A stretch of 64,000 bases of DNA from Bosea sp. Tri-49 (GTDB lineage Bacteria > Pseudomonadota > Alphaproteobacteria > Rhizobiales > Beijerinckiaceae): assembly GCF_003952665.1 (NCBI RefSeq), contig NZ_CP017946.1, positions 3,224,001 through 3,288,000 of the forward strand, in the 5' to 3' direction. Below the pieces are notes generated by a model. It had not been told where the DNA came from. It was given only the letters and a program-made list of their open reading frames with translations, and did not search any database. Of the stretch, positions 53,820 to 63,574 are shown piece by piece. Every line of letters starts with the position of its first letter. Position 1 is the stretch's first letter. The position numbers and the translations under genes were made by a program.

Positions 53820-55040
53820 TCAGATGATGTTCGCCTCGCGCAAGGGACGGCCGGCGATGATCCGCTCATGGCCGAGATCGGCAAGGTCGAGCGTTAGGTA
53901 GCGACCGTTGACGATATGCTCGGCAAGCCCACGGCCAACTGCCGGGGATTGCTGCAAACCATGACCCGAGAAGCCGTTGGCGAGATAGAGATTGGGCACG
54001 CCGACCGCCGGGCCGAGGATGGCGTTACCGTCGAGGCCGTTCATGTCGTAGGGGCCGGCCCAGGCGCGGCCGGGCTTGATCGCCTCGAAGGCAGGGACGC
54101 GATGGGCGAGCGGCGCCCAGACATATTCCTCGAAGAAGGACCAGTCGACATCCTCGATATCGGCGTCGGTCTCGACCCATTCGCGGTCGAGCTCGGCCGG
54201 CGGCGAGGAGCCGCAGATGAACAGCTGCCCCTCACTGCCGCGCTTGCCTTCGGGGCGGACATAGGCGCCGGACGTGTCGATCAGCAGCGGGCAATTGTCG
54301 ACCTCGCCCTTGCAGGTGAAGCTGTAGACATAGCGCTTCATCGACTTGACCGGGATGTCGACGCCGGCGGTGGCGGCGAGCCTCGCGCCATGCGTGCCGG
54401 AGGCGTTGACGGCGGCGGCGCAGGCGATGCGGCTGCCATCGGCTAATTCGACACCCGTGACACGGCCACCCTCGACGACATAACCGGTGACCTCACCCTG
54501 GCGATATTCGACGCCGAGCGAACGCGCCTTCTTGCGGAAGGCCTGCAGCAAAGCCCAACCGTCGAACCAGCCTTCGCCGCTGACGCCATAGGTGCCGCAG
54601 AGGAGATCAGAAGTATTTAGCCAGCTGAATTTGCTGCGCAGCATTTCTGCAGCATAAAGCGCGACATCAGCGCCCTCCTTCTGCTGAAGACTTTGATTTT
54701 GCTCGAGAACCTTGCGCCCCTCATCGCTGGCGACATAGAGATAGCCGCCCTCGTGCAGGTCGATCGACGGCGCCTCGCCATTGACTGCAAGGTGCTGGCC
54801 GATGTTGCGCAAAAAATCGATGCCGAAGAGCGAGACGCGGATGTTGACCGCGCTGGAAAACTGCTGGCGGATCGAAGCGGCCGAGAGCGCCGAGGCCGAG
54901 AGCCGATAGGTCGGGTCCTTCTCGACGACGATGACCTTGCCCTTGAAGCCGGGATCGCTGGCAAGATGGTAAGCGACGGAGGAGCCGATCGCCGCGCCCC
55001 CCACGATGACGATGTCGGCCGAGCCTGTAGCGGAAGACAT
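53820..55040 (-). CDS. FAD-dependent amine/amino-acid oxidoreductase (DAO family)
   Basis: A 406-residue flavoprotein of the D-amino-acid oxidase/sarcosine oxidase fold. The FAD site IVIVGGAAIGSSVAYHLAS is at residue about 10, and LYLANGFSGHGLQQSPAVGR near the C-terminus is the usual second FAD site. GSADIV and the Tyr/Trp-rich middle (FFEEYVWAPLAHRVPAFEAI) fit oxidases of secondary amines. Context with LysR and antiquitin-type aldehyde dehydrogenase suggests a pipecolate or cyclic-amine oxidase (amaA-like), but glycine or sarcosine oxidase is possible. Confidence 0.88.
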   Translation of the reverse strand: MSSATGSADIVIVGGAAIGSSVAYHLASDPGFKGKVIVVEKDPTYRLSASALSAASIRQQFSSAVNIRVSLFGIDFLRNIGQHLAVNGEAPSIDLHEGGYLYVASDEGRKVLEQNQSLQQKEGADVALYAAEMLRSKFSWLNTSDLLCGTYGVSGEGWFDGWALLQAFRKKARSLGVEYRQGEVTGYVVEGGRVTGVELADGSRIACAAAVNASGTHGARLAATAGVDIPVKSMKRYVYSFTCKGEVDNCPLLIDTSGAYVRPEGKRGSEGQLFICGSSPPAELDREWVETDADIEDVDWSFFEEYVWAPLAHRVPAFEAIKPGRAWAGPYDMNGLDGNAILGPAVGVPNLYLANGFSGHGLQQSPAVGRGLAEHIVNGRYLTLDLADLGHERIIAGRPLREANII

Positions 55041-55112
55041 GAGTGACCTGCGCAAGCGGTGGTTCGTGATCTCAGCGCATGAATGACGCCTCGACCGGCG
55101 CTTGTCGAGAGG

Positions 55113-56027
55113 CTAGCTCGTCTCTCCGCATTCGCCGAGCAGCCAGTCGCGAAAGGCGATCACCGCCGGCAGACTCGCCTTGGCTTCGGGGTAGACGAGG
55201 TAATAGCCCTCGGGACCGCGCACCGGCCGATCGACCGGAATGACCAGCGCGCCCGAGCGCAATTCCTCCTCGATCAAGAAGCGGGGCACGATCGCGACGC
55301 CGAGCCCCGCCACCGCCGCCTGCGCCACCATGGCGAACTGCTCGAAGCGCGGCCCCATCAACGCCCGCTCCGGCGGCAGGCCCTGCTGCTCCAGCCAATT
55401 GGCCCAGGCGCGCGGTCGGGTCGATTGTTGCAGCAAGGGCTGGCGGAGCAGATCGGCGGCCTCCCGGATGCCGACCCGCGTGACCAGCGCCGGCGCCGCG
55501 ACCGGCACGACCTCCTCACCCATCAAACGATGCAGGCGGGCACCCGGCCAGACCGGATGGCCGAAATGGATGGCGGCGTCGGCCTCGTCATGGGCGAAGT
55601 CGAAGGGCACCAGCTTGGTCGAGAAATTGATGGTGACGCCGGGATGCGCCTCGGTGAAGCGTGGCAGACGCGGGATCAGCCAGCGCGTGCCGAAGGTCGG
55701 CAGGATGGCGAGGTGGAGGAGACCGGCGCCGCCGCGAAAGGCCATGGCCGAGAGCGTCGCTGCGGCGAGCCGCGAGAGCCCGTCGCGGACCTCGGCGGCA
55801 TAGGCACCACCGGCCGGCGTCAGGCTGACGCGCTTCTTCACGCGCTCGAACAACTTGAGCCCGAGATTCTGCTCGAGCAGCGCGATCTGGCGGCTGACAG
55901 CGCCTTGCGTCAGGTTGAGTTCCTCGGCAGCGCGGGTGAAGCTGCCATGACGCGCCGCCGCCTCGAAGGCGGCGAGCGCCGAGAGCGAGGGCACCGAAAG
56001 CCGGCCGGGAACGATCTCCGAGTTCAT
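55113..56027 (-). CDS. LysR family transcriptional regulator
   Basis: A 304-residue LysR regulator with N-terminal helix-turn-helix (LSALAAFEAAARHGSFTRAA, then LNLTQGAVSRQIALLEQNLG) and a periplasmic-binding-type effector domain. GcvA-like paralogues share this start. It is divergent from the aldehyde dehydrogenase cluster and on the same strand as the FAD oxidase, so it probably controls both directions. The effector is unknown; an intermediate of the pathway is plausible. Confidence 0.93.
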   Translation of the reverse strand: MNSEIVPGRLSVPSLSALAAFEAAARHGSFTRAAEELNLTQGAVSRQIALLEQNLGLKLFERVKKRVSLTPAGGAYAAEVRDGLSRLAAATLSAMAFRGGAGLLHLAILPTFGTRWLIPRLPRFTEAHPGVTINFSTKLVPFDFAHDEADAAIHFGHPVWPGARLHRLMGEEVVPVAAPALVTRVGIREAADLLRQPLLQQSTRPRAWANWLEQQGLPPERALMGPRFEQFAMVAQAAVAGLGVAIVPRFLIEEELRSGALVIPVDRPVRGPEGYYLVYPEAKASLPAVIAFRDWLLGECGETS

Positions 56028-56208
56028 GATCTCATCTCATCAAGTCGTGAGAACATATCGATTGCGGAGAGCGACCGGAAGAGGGCATTGTGCGGCCGAA
56101 CTGGCAGGCTTCCGGCAAGCCGCTATCCCTGGATGGACCGGCATCCGGGTTCATTTGCGTTGCTGATGCTGCGCGATGTCCCGATGGCGGCAGGAGCATA
56201 GGCGAACG

Positions 56209-57729
56209 ATGACGACCTCCCTTCCGAAAGATGCTCTTGCCCTGCTGAAGCGCCTCGGCGTGCAGGAGAGCGCCTATGCCGGCGCCGGCCTTTCCGCCCG
56301 CTCGCCGATCACCGGCGAGACGGTCGCGACGCTGCGCGAAACTTCGCCGGCGGAAGCCGAGGCCGCGATCGGCCGGGCCCAATCCGCCTTTCTCGCCTGG
56401 CGCAAGGTGCCGGCGCCGCGGCGCGGCGAGTTCGTCCGCCTGCTCGGCGAGGAACTGCGCACGCACAAGGCCGATCTTGGCCTGCTGGTGACGCTGGAAG
56501 CCGGCAAGGTCACCTCCGAGGGCCTCGGCGAGGTCCAGGAAATGATCGATATCTGCGACTTCGCCGTCGGCCTGTCGCGCCAGCTCTACGGCCTGACCAT
56601 CGCGACCGAGCGGCCGAACCATCGCATGATGGAAACCTGGCACCCGCTCGGCGTCTGCGGCGTGATCTCGGCCTTCAACTTCCCGGTCGCGGTCTGGTCG
56701 TGGAATGCGGCGCTCGCCTTCGTCTGCGGCGACAGCGTCGTCTGGAAGCCGTCGGAGAAGACCCCGCTGACCGCGCTCGCCGTGCAGGCGATCACCCTGA
56801 AGGCGATGAAGCGCTTCGGCCCCGAGGCGCCGGTCGGCCTGTCGGAAATCCTGATCGGCGGCCGAGAGATCGGCGACATCCTGGTGCAGGACCATCGTGT
56901 CCCGATCGTCTCGGCGACAGGCTCGACCCGGATGGGCAAGGAAGTCGGCCAGAAGCTCGCCGCCCGCTTCGCCCGCGCCATCCTCGAGCTCGGCGGCAAC
57001 AACGCCGCGATCGTCGCGCCCTCCGCCGATCTCGATCTCGCGCTGCGCGGCATCGCCTTTGCGGCAATGGGCACCGCCGGCCAGCGCTGCACCACGCTGC
57101 GCCGCCTGATCGTGCATGAGAGCGTCTACGACCAGCTCGTGCCGAAGCTCGCCAAGGTCTACGGCTCGGTGAAGATCGGCGATCCCCGTGAGGCCGGCGT
57201 GCTGGTCGGCCCGCTGGTCGACGAGGCCGCGTATCAGGGCATGCAGAAGGCGCTGTCCGAGGCCAAGGCCGAGGGCGGCAAGGTCCATGGCGGCGAAAAG
57301 GTCGATGTCGGCGCGGGCGGCTTCTATGTCCGGCCGGCCCTGGTCGAGATGCCCAGGCAATGTGGCCCGGTCGAGCGCGAGACCTTCGCGCCGATCCTCT
57401 ATGTGATGAAGTACAAGTCGGTCGAGGAAGCGATCTCGCTGCAGAACGCTGTCGGCGCCGGCCTGTCCTCCTCGATCTTCACCCTCAACATGCGCGAGGC
57501 CGAGCTGTTCGTCTCCGATGAGGGCTCGGATTGCGGCATCGCCAACGTCAATATCGGCCCCTCCGGCGCCGAGATCGGCGGCGCCTTCGGTGGCGAGAAG
57601 GAGACCGGCGGCGGCCGCGAGGCCGGCTCGGACGCCTGGAAGGCCTATATGCGCCGCGCCACCAATACGCTGAACTACGGCACCACGCTGCCGCTGGCGC
57701 AGGGCGTCAGCTTCGACGTCGACGCCTGA
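56209..57729 (+). CDS. amaB: 2-aminoadipate 6-semialdehyde dehydrogenase (ALDH7/antiquitin family)
   Basis: A 506-residue NAD-dependent aldehyde dehydrogenase. It matches antiquitin-type ALDH7 over its length: [70 protein letters not shown] with the catalytic Cys, and [20 protein letters not shown]. The family oxidises 2-aminoadipate 6-semialdehyde (in equilibrium with piperideine-6-carboxylate) to 2-aminoadipate in lysine catabolism. Lying with glutaryl-CoA dehydrogenase and a CoA-transferase supports this; the symbol follows the Pseudomonas name. ATG 56209 is chosen over an upstream GTG. Confidence 0.9.
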   Translation: MTTSLPKDALALLKRLGVQESAYAGAGLSARSPITGETVATLRETSPAEAEAAIGRAQSAFLAWRKVPAPRRGEFVRLLGEELRTHKADLGLLVTLEAGKVTSEGLGEVQEMIDICDFAVGLSRQLYGLTIATERPNHRMMETWHPLGVCGVISAFNFPVAVWSWNAALAFVCGDSVVWKPSEKTPLTALAVQAITLKAMKRFGPEAPVGLSEILIGGREIGDILVQDHRVPIVSATGSTRMGKEVGQKLAARFARAILELGGNNAAIVAPSADLDLALRGIAFAAMGTAGQRCTTLRRLIVHESVYDQLVPKLAKVYGSVKIGDPREAGVLVGPLVDEAAYQGMQKALSEAKAEGGKVHGGEKVDVGAGGFYVRPALVEMPRQCGPVERETFAPILYVMKYKSVEEAISLQNAVGAGLSSSIFTLNMREAELFVSDEGSDCGIANVNIGPSGAEIGGAFGGEKETGGGREAGSDAWKAYMRRATNTLNYGTTLPLAQGVSFDVDA

Positions 57730-57751
57730 TCGAGATCAAGGGGAGAGCACC

Positions 57752-58969
57752 ATGGCCGAAGCCGCGCGCAAGACCGCCCATAGCCACAAGCTGGCTGAGT
57801 TCAACTGGCAGGACCCCTTCCTGCTCGACGACCAGCTCAACGAGGACGAGCGGCTGATCCGCGACACCGCGCGCGACTATGCGCAGGAGAAGCTGCTGCC
57901 GCGCGTGGCTGACGCATATCTCGAGGAAAAGACCGAGCGCGGCATCTTCAACGAGATGGGCGAGCTCGGCCTGCTCGGCGTCACCGTTCCCGAAGAGTAT
58001 GGCTGCGCCGGCGCCAACTACGTCTCCTATGGCCTCGTCGCCCGCGAGGTCGAGCGCATCGACTCCGGCTACCGCTCGATGATGTCGGTGCAGTCCTCGC
58101 TGGTGATGTACCCGATCTACGCCTATGGCGACGAGAACCAGCGCAAGAAGTACCTGCCCAAGCTCGCCTCGGGCGAATGGGTCGGCTGCTTTGGCCTGAC
58201 CGAGCCGGACGCCGGCTCCGATCCCGGCGGCATGAAGACCCGGGCCGAGAAGGTCGCCGACGGCTACAAGCTCAGCGGCTCGAAGATGTGGATCTCGAAC
58301 TCGCCGATCGCCGACGTCTTCGTCATCTGGGCGAAATCGGCCGCGCATGACAACCAGATCCGCGGCTTCATCCTCGAAAAGGGCATGAAGGGCCTGTCCG
58401 CCCCGAAGATCGGCGGCAAGCTCAGCTTGCGCGCCTCGATCACCGGCGAAGTCGTCATGGACGGCGTGATCGTGCCGGAAGAGAACCTGCTGCCGAACGT
58501 CTCGGGCCTCAAGGGCCCGTTCGGCTGCCTCAACCGCGCCCGCTACGGCATCTCTTGGGGCGCGATGGGCGCTGCCGAGGACTGCTTCCACCGCGCCCGC
58601 CAATACGGGCTCGACCGCAAGCAGTTCAACAAGCCACTGGCCCAGACGCAGCTCTTCCAGAAGAAGCTCGCCGACATGGTGACCGAGATCACGCTCGGCC
58701 TGCAGGGCTCGCTCCGCGTCGGCCGCCTGCTCGACGCTGGCCAGATGGCGCCGGAGATGATCTCGCTTGTGAAGCGCAACAATTGCGGCAAGGCGCTCGA
58801 CATCGCCCGCCAGGCCCGCGACATGCACGGCGGCAACGGCATCTCGATCGAGTACCATGTCATGCGCCATGCGGCGAACCTCGAGACGGTCAACACCTAT
58901 GAGGGCACGCACGACGTCCACGCGCTGATTTTGGGCCGGGCCGTCACCGGGCTGCAGGCGTTCTTCTGA
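57752..58969 (+). CDS. gcdH: Glutaryl-CoA dehydrogenase
   Basis: A 405-residue flavoenzyme converting glutaryl-CoA to crotonyl-CoA and CO2. It follows known enzymes closely: [74 protein letters not shown] and [18 protein letters not shown], whose Glu is the catalytic base. The Arg in DSGYRS is the glutarate-binding residue of the family. It follows amaB by 22 bp in the same operon. Confidence 0.96.
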   Translation: MAEAARKTAHSHKLAEFNWQDPFLLDDQLNEDERLIRDTARDYAQEKLLPRVADAYLEEKTERGIFNEMGELGLLGVTVPEEYGCAGANYVSYGLVAREVERIDSGYRSMMSVQSSLVMYPIYAYGDENQRKKYLPKLASGEWVGCFGLTEPDAGSDPGGMKTRAEKVADGYKLSGSKMWISNSPIADVFVIWAKSAAHDNQIRGFILEKGMKGLSAPKIGGKLSLRASITGEVVMDGVIVPEENLLPNVSGLKGPFGCLNRARYGISWGAMGAAEDCFHRARQYGLDRKQFNKPLAQTQLFQKKLADMVTEITLGLQGSLRVGRLLDAGQMAPEMISLVKRNNCGKALDIARQARDMHGGNGISIEYHVMRHAANLETVNTYEGTHDVHALILGRAVTGLQAFF

Positions 58970-58997
58970 TCCTTCGAAAGGTGCAGCGGATCGGCCG

Positions 58998-59318
58998 ATG
59001 AGAGGCGCCAAGCCCGGACACGTTTCGAGCTTGGCGGCTTACCTATTCATCGCCTTTGCCGCCTCGGCCACGGCAGCGGACGTACCCAATCGGAAAGGCG
59101 TTCCGTTCGTGATCGACCCGTTCGCGCCTTCAGCTGAACAGCCTCTACGGATTACGCGGCCGAGCCGGGCGGATTGGTTCTATACCGGGACTTTCTGGAG
59201 CGGTTTCGGGCCTGTTACACATCACGGCCTTGCGACGATCAAGGATGTCGAACAGTTCGATGGCTCCGAGCCCCGCCCTATTCCCAAATTTCCACCACTG
59301 AGCCTGACGATCCCATGA
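58998..59318 (+). CDS. Small exported protein of unknown function
   Basis: A 106-residue protein with a signal-peptide-like start (SSLAAYLFIAFAASATAA) and a mature part rich in Pro, Phe and Trp (SRADWFYTGTFWSGFGPVTH). It ends in an ATGA overlap with the CoA-transferase gene, so it is in the operon and may be translationally coupled. The ribosome site is weak. I recognise no family. A gene for an exported protein inside a cytosolic catabolic operon is unusual. Confidence 0.6.
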   Translation: MRGAKPGHVSSLAAYLFIAFAASATAADVPNRKGVPFVIDPFAPSAEQPLRITRPSRADWFYTGTFWSGFGPVTHHGLATIKDVEQFDGSEPRPIPKFPPLSLTIP

Positions 59319-60499
59319 CCCCTCCTCTCGCCGGCCTGCGCGTCCTCGAACTGGCGCGCATCCTTGCAGGCCCGTGGATCGGGCAGCTCCTCGCCGATCT
59401 CGGTGCCGATGTCGTCAAGGTCGAGGCGCCGGAGGGCGACGACACCCGCAAATGGGGACCTCCCTTCGTCGAGGGCGCGGGCGAGGAGCCTCTCTCGGCC
59501 GCCTATTTTCACTCGGCCAATCGCGGCAAGCGCTCGATCACGGCCGATTTCCGCACGGTGGAAGGCCAGGCGCTGGTGCACCGTCTCGCCGCGCATGCCG
59601 ACGTCGTGATCGAGAACTTCAAGGTCGGCGGCCTCGTCAAATACGGGCTCGACGCGGCCTCGATGCGCAAGGCCTATCCGCGCCTGATCTACTGCTCGGT
59701 CACCGGCTTCGGCCAGGATGGGCCCTATGCGCCGCGCGCCGGCTACGACTTCCTGGTCCAGGGCATGGGCGGACCGATGTCGGTCACCGGCGAGCCTGGT
59801 GGTGCGCCGATGAAGGCGGGCTATGCCGTCGCTGACATCTATACCGGCCTCTATGCCACCACCGGTATCCTCGCGGCACTGCGCCGGCGCGATGCGACCG
59901 GCGAAGGCGCTGTCCTCGACATGGCGCTGCTCGATGCGCAGGTTGCCGTGCTCGGCAACCAGGCGATGAACTATCTCACCTCCGGCAAGGCGCCTTCGCG
60001 TTTGGGCAATGCCCATCCCAACATCGTGCCCTATGACGTCTTCCCAGTGGCGGACGGGCACATCATCATCGCCACCGGCAATGACGGGCAGTGGCGCAAG
60101 CTCTGCGAAGCCGTCGGTGATACCGGCTTTGCCAGCGAATCCGACTACATCGACAACCGCTCGCGCGTCGCCAACCGCGTTGCCCTGACGGCGCGCCTCA
60201 ACGCGCTGACCGGCCGCTTTGCCAAGCTCGACCTGCTGGCGAAGCTGGAGGCGGTCGGCGTGCCGGCCGGCCCGATCAACACGATCGAGGAGGTCTTCGC
60301 CGACCCGCAGGTCAAGGCCCGCGGCGTACGCGTCGACCTCGAGAATCCGGCGGCAAAGGCCGGCTCGACCCCGACCGTCGCCTCGCCGATCGTGCTCGAC
60401 GGCGTCAGGCAGGTCGCGAGCCGGCCGAGCCCACGCCTCGGCGAGCATGCCGACGAGATCCTGAACGACCCGGCCTGGGGAGGGCCATACAATGGCTGA
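59315..60499 (+). CDS. Family III CoA-transferase (CaiB/BaiF), probable glutarate CoA-transferase
   Basis: A 394-residue class III CoA-transferase. Signatures are PLAGLRVLELARILAGPW, GADVVKVEAPEGDDTRKWGP, HSANRGKRSI, KYGLDA and AGYAVADIYTGLYATTGILA, whose Asp forms the acyl-enzyme. CaiB/BaiF members include formyl-, carnitine- and succinyl-CoA:glutarate CoA-transferases. Directly behind gcdH in the operon, making glutaryl-CoA from glutarate is the simplest role; a donor such as succinyl-CoA is assumed. The start at 59315 overlaps the small exported gene and the 3' end overlaps the ThDP gene by eight bases. Confidence 0.9.
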   Translation: MTPPLAGLRVLELARILAGPWIGQLLADLGADVVKVEAPEGDDTRKWGPPFVEGAGEEPLSAAYFHSANRGKRSITADFRTVEGQALVHRLAAHADVVIENFKVGGLVKYGLDAASMRKAYPRLIYCSVTGFGQDGPYAPRAGYDFLVQGMGGPMSVTGEPGGAPMKAGYAVADIYTGLYATTGILAALRRRDATGEGAVLDMALLDAQVAVLGNQAMNYLTSGKAPSRLGNAHPNIVPYDVFPVADGHIIIATGNDGQWRKLCEAVGDTGFASESDYIDNRSRVANRVALTARLNALTGRFAKLDLLAKLEAVGVPAGPINTIEEVFADPQVKARGVRVDLENPAAKAGSTPTVASPIVLDGVRQVASRPSPRLGEHADEILNDPAWGGPYNG

Positions 60500-62168
60500 G
60501 CGCACTGGCGGGCAGATCCTCGTCGACCAACTCCTGATCCACGGCGCGACCGACGCCTTCTGCGTGCCGGGCGAGAGCTATCTCGCCGTGCTCGACGCGC
60601 TGCACGACGCCGATATGAAGGTCACTATCTGCCGGGCCGAGGGCGGCGCGGCGATGATGGCCGAAGCCGCCGGCAAGCTCACCGGCAAGCCCGGCATCTG
60701 CTTCGTGACGCGCGGCCCCGGAGCAACCAATGCCTCGCCCGGCATCCATATCGCCGACCAGGACTCGACCCCGATGATCCTGTTCGTCGGCCAGATCGAG
60801 CGCGGCATGCGCGAGCGCGAGGCCTTCCAGGAACTCGACTACCGCGCCGTGTTCGGCACGATGACCAAATGGGCGACCGAGATCGACGATGCCGCGCGCA
60901 TTCCCGAGATCATCAGCCGCGCCTTCCATGTCGCGACCGCCGGCCGGCCCGGCCCGGTGGTGATCGCGCTGCCCGAGGACGTGCTGACCGATCTCGCGGA
61001 CGTGCCGGACGCAGCGCCCTACCAGGTCACCGAGACGCATCCCTCGCTGCTGCAGACCATCGACCTGCAGAAGCGGCTCTGGGCGGCGAAGGCACCGATC
61101 GCCATTCTCGGCGGCTCGCGCTGGGACCCGCAGGCGATCGCGCGCTTCCAGCGCTTCGCCGAACGCTTCGACCTGCCGGTCGCGGTCTCGTTCCGCCGGC
61201 AGATGGTCTTCCCGGCCGATCATCCGAATTTCGCCGGCGATCTCGGCATTGGCCCCAATCCGAAGCTGCTGAAGCGCATCCAGGACAGCGACCTCGTTCT
61301 CCTGGTCGGCGGGCGCCTTTCGGAGATGCCGAGCCAGTCTTACACGCTGTTCGGCATCCCCAATCCGGGCCGGCCGCTGGTGCATGTCCATCCCGATCCG
61401 GAAGAGCTCGGCCGCGTCTACCGGCCGGAGCTGGCGATCAACGCCTCGCCGACCGCCTTCTGCGCCGCGCTCGAGACGGTGCATCCGCCGCAGGTGATCC
61501 CTTGGGCCGGCGCAGCGGCCGAGGCTCACGAATCCTATCTCGGCTGGAGTGAGCAGCCGGCGCCAGTGCCGGGCAAGTTCCACCCCGGCGAGATGGTGAC
61601 CTGGCTACGCCGCAACATCCCGGCCGACGCGATCATCTGCAACGGCGCCGGCAATTATGCGACCTGGGTGCACCGCTTCCACCGCTTCACCAAATTCGCG
61701 ACACAGCTCGCGCCGACCTGCGGCTCGATGGGCTATGGCGTGCCGGCGGCGATCGGCGCCAAGCGTCTCTTTCCGGACAGAACGGTGATCGCCTTTGCCG
61801 GCGATGGCTGCTTCCTGATGAACGGCCAGGATTTCGCGACGGCGGTGCAGTACGAGCTGCCGGTGATCGTCGTCGTCGTCGACAACGGCATGTACGGCAC
61901 CATCCGCATGCACCAGGAGAAGCACTATCCCGGCCGCGTCTCGGCGACGACGCTGAAGAACCCCGACTTCGCCGCCTATGCCAAGGCTTTCGGCGGCCAT
62001 GGCGAGCGGGTCGAGACCACCGAGGAGTTCGCGCCGGCCTTCGAGCGGGCGCTGAGCAGCGGCAAGCCGGCGATCATCCATTGCCTGCTCGATCCCGAGG
62101 CGATCACGCCGGCCAAGTCGCTCTCGACCATCCGCGCCGAGGCGCTGGAGGCTCAGGGCAAGGGCTGA
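60492..62168 (+). CDS. Thiamine-diphosphate-dependent enzyme (acetolactate-synthase-like), substrate unassigned
   Basis: A 558-residue ThDP enzyme with three domains. The catalytic Glu is Glu50 in CRAEGGAAMMAEAAGKL, GPGATNASPGIHIA follows, and the ThDP/Mg motif is AGDGCFLMNGQDF ... VVDNGMYG (GDG near 437-439). It lacks the regulatory partner and neighbours of valine synthesis. It also does not resemble oxalyl-CoA decarboxylase well, although it follows a CaiB/BaiF gene. Within a lysine/glutarate operon it could decarboxylate 2-oxoadipate to glutarate semialdehyde (inference). It overlaps the CoA-transferase gene and its last 16 bases overlap the convergent cytochrome gene. Confidence 0.85.
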   Translation: MAERTGGQILVDQLLIHGATDAFCVPGESYLAVLDALHDADMKVTICRAEGGAAMMAEAAGKLTGKPGICFVTRGPGATNASPGIHIADQDSTPMILFVGQIERGMREREAFQELDYRAVFGTMTKWATEIDDAARIPEIISRAFHVATAGRPGPVVIALPEDVLTDLADVPDAAPYQVTETHPSLLQTIDLQKRLWAAKAPIAILGGSRWDPQAIARFQRFAERFDLPVAVSFRRQMVFPADHPNFAGDLGIGPNPKLLKRIQDSDLVLLVGGRLSEMPSQSYTLFGIPNPGRPLVHVHPDPEELGRVYRPELAINASPTAFCAALETVHPPQVIPWAGAAAEAHESYLGWSEQPAPVPGKFHPGEMVTWLRRNIPADAIICNGAGNYATWVHRFHRFTKFATQLAPTCGSMGYGVPAAIGAKRLFPDRTVIAFAGDGCFLMNGQDFATAVQYELPVIVVVVDNGMYGTIRMHQEKHYPGRVSATTLKNPDFAAYAKAFGGHGERVETTEEFAPAFERALSSGKPAIIHCLLDPEAITPAKSLSTIRAEALEAQGKG

Positions 62169-62707
62169 TCGCGGCCGAACCAGATCCGACGCATCAGCCC
62201 GTCCTTCAGCACGAACTGATGGAGGAGGGCGGCGCCGGCATGGATCGCTGCGAGCGTGGCCAGCGTGGCGAAGAGCGCCTCGTGCAGGCGTAGCATCGCC
62301 GCGTAGATCGCTTTGTCCGGACCGATCGGATGCGGCACGGCGATCCAGCCATAGAACAGCGTCGGGATCTGGATCGGCGCAGCCGAGACCATCAGCAGGC
62401 CGGTCAGCGGCAGCGCAAGCAGGCAAAGATAGAGCCCGGCCCGAACGCTTGCCGCGGCGTGCGCTTGCCAAGCCGGCATGGCGAGCGACTGCGGCTCCGG
62501 CAAGGCCAGCCGCAACAGGAGGCGTAGGAAGACGAGCGCAGCGACAGTGAGCCCGATCGATTTGTGCCATTGGTAGAGCGTGAAGCGGCTGATCAGATCG
62601 CGCGTCTCGTCGCGCATCACTTGCGCAAGCCCGAACTGCACAAGAACCAGCGCCAGCGTCAGCCAGTGCAGGGTGATGATCAGGGGATGCCAACGTCTCG
62701 GGCGCAT
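62153..62707 (-). CDS. Cytochrome b561 family protein
   Basis: A 184-residue membrane protein with four helices and haem-ligand His in WHPLIITLHWLTLALV, YQWHKSIGLTVAALVFLRLL, LRLHEALFATL and HAGAALLHQF. Bacterial b561 proteins move electrons from quinol to or from periplasmic partners. It is adjacent to a YceI protein 38 bp upstream in the same direction, a pairing often seen. The 3' end overlaps the convergent ThDP gene by 16 bp. Confidence 0.93.
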   Translation of the reverse strand: MRPRRWHPLIITLHWLTLALVLVQFGLAQVMRDETRDLISRFTLYQWHKSIGLTVAALVFLRLLLRLALPEPQSLAMPAWQAHAAASVRAGLYLCLLALPLTGLLMVSAAPIQIPTLFYGWIAVPHPIGPDKAIYAAMLRLHEALFATLATLAAIHAGAALLHQFVLKDGLMRRIWFGRDQPLP

Positions 62708-62745
62708 CGCAAATCCGAGCCCTCGCCTGTTATGACATCAGCTGT

Positions 62746-63312
62746 TCAGCGCAGGACCTCGCCGCGGATCGCCAGGTCGACCTGATCGTCCACGACATTG
62801 ACGTCTCGCCCGATGTCGAAGGCGTTGCGGGAGAAAGCCGTGGTGGCGCGGAAGGGCAGCCGCTCGCCGGGCCGGATCGCCGCCGGGTCGCGCTCCGCGA
62901 TCGCGCTGACACTCACCAGCTGCGTGATGGTGCGGATCGTCAACCGGCCACGGATCACGAGGCTGCGCCCATCGACCCGGTTGATCTGCTCGGAGACGAA
63001 GGTCGCCGTCGGATAGCGACCGACATCGAGCATGTTCTCGCCCTTGATGAAGCCATCGACCAGCGGCGTGCCGGTGCGGAGCGAGGCGGTCTCGATCGTC
63101 ATCCTGATGCGACTGCGCTCGGGACGATCGAAGTCGAGGGAAACGGCTCCGTCGACATGGTCGAAGATGCCCGAGGCCGTCGGCACGCCGAAGCGCTTGG
63201 CGACGAAGGAGACTTCGCTGGCGCCCTGCCGAAGCGAGCCCGACGATTGTGCGGAAGCCGCTATCGCAAGAGCGGTGGACAGGAACAGCGCAAGGAGAGA
63301 GCGGATCGCCAT
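62746..63312 (-). CDS. YceI family periplasmic lipid-binding protein
   Basis: A 188-residue lipocalin-like protein with a signal peptide (MAIRSLLALFLSTALAIAAS, then AQS). YceI features are EVSFVAKRFGVPTASGIFDH, FDRPERSRIRMTI, ENMLDVGRYPTATFVS and RGRLTIRTITQLVSV. Such proteins bind polyprenoid or other lipids. It is the first gene of a pair with cytochrome b561, where a polyprenyl or quinone-related role is plausible. Confidence 0.92.
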   Translation of the reverse strand: MAIRSLLALFLSTALAIAASAQSSGSLRQGASEVSFVAKRFGVPTASGIFDHVDGAVSLDFDRPERSRIRMTIETASLRTGTPLVDGFIKGENMLDVGRYPTATFVSEQINRVDGRSLVIRGRLTIRTITQLVSVSAIAERDPAAIRPGERLPFRATTAFSRNAFDIGRDVNVVDDQVDLAIRGEVLR

Positions 63313-63574
63313 GACAGCCGGCCCGGCCTGCTTGGACGATGAAGTCGCATGTTTAGGCCCGTGACGTGCCCCTCACCAGAGCACGCGCGCAATCGTGTTC
63401 GCACCGACCGCAGCAACCCGAACGCGGCCCGGCGCAATGATGATGCAACGAACCGATCGAACTTTCCCGCCCGTTCCTCGTTTGTGAGGAACCGGCGCCC
63501 GATCTGGTCGATTGCGGCGCTGACACGAACAAGCGTGGCGGGACCGACTAAAGGCAGAACCAGGAGGTTCGACT

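Noticed and set aside
58998..59318. The short exported frame as a mere shadow
   Set aside because: Kept as a gene because it has no competing frame, has a signal-like start and ends in a precise ATGA overlap; confidence is only moderate.
60492..62168. Oxalyl-CoA decarboxylase for the ThDP gene, because it follows a CaiB/BaiF CoA-transferase
   Set aside because: The N-terminal region (GVxGIP-type motif) and C-terminal CoA-binding features of oxalyl-CoA decarboxylase are not seen, and the neighbours fit glutarate metabolism better.
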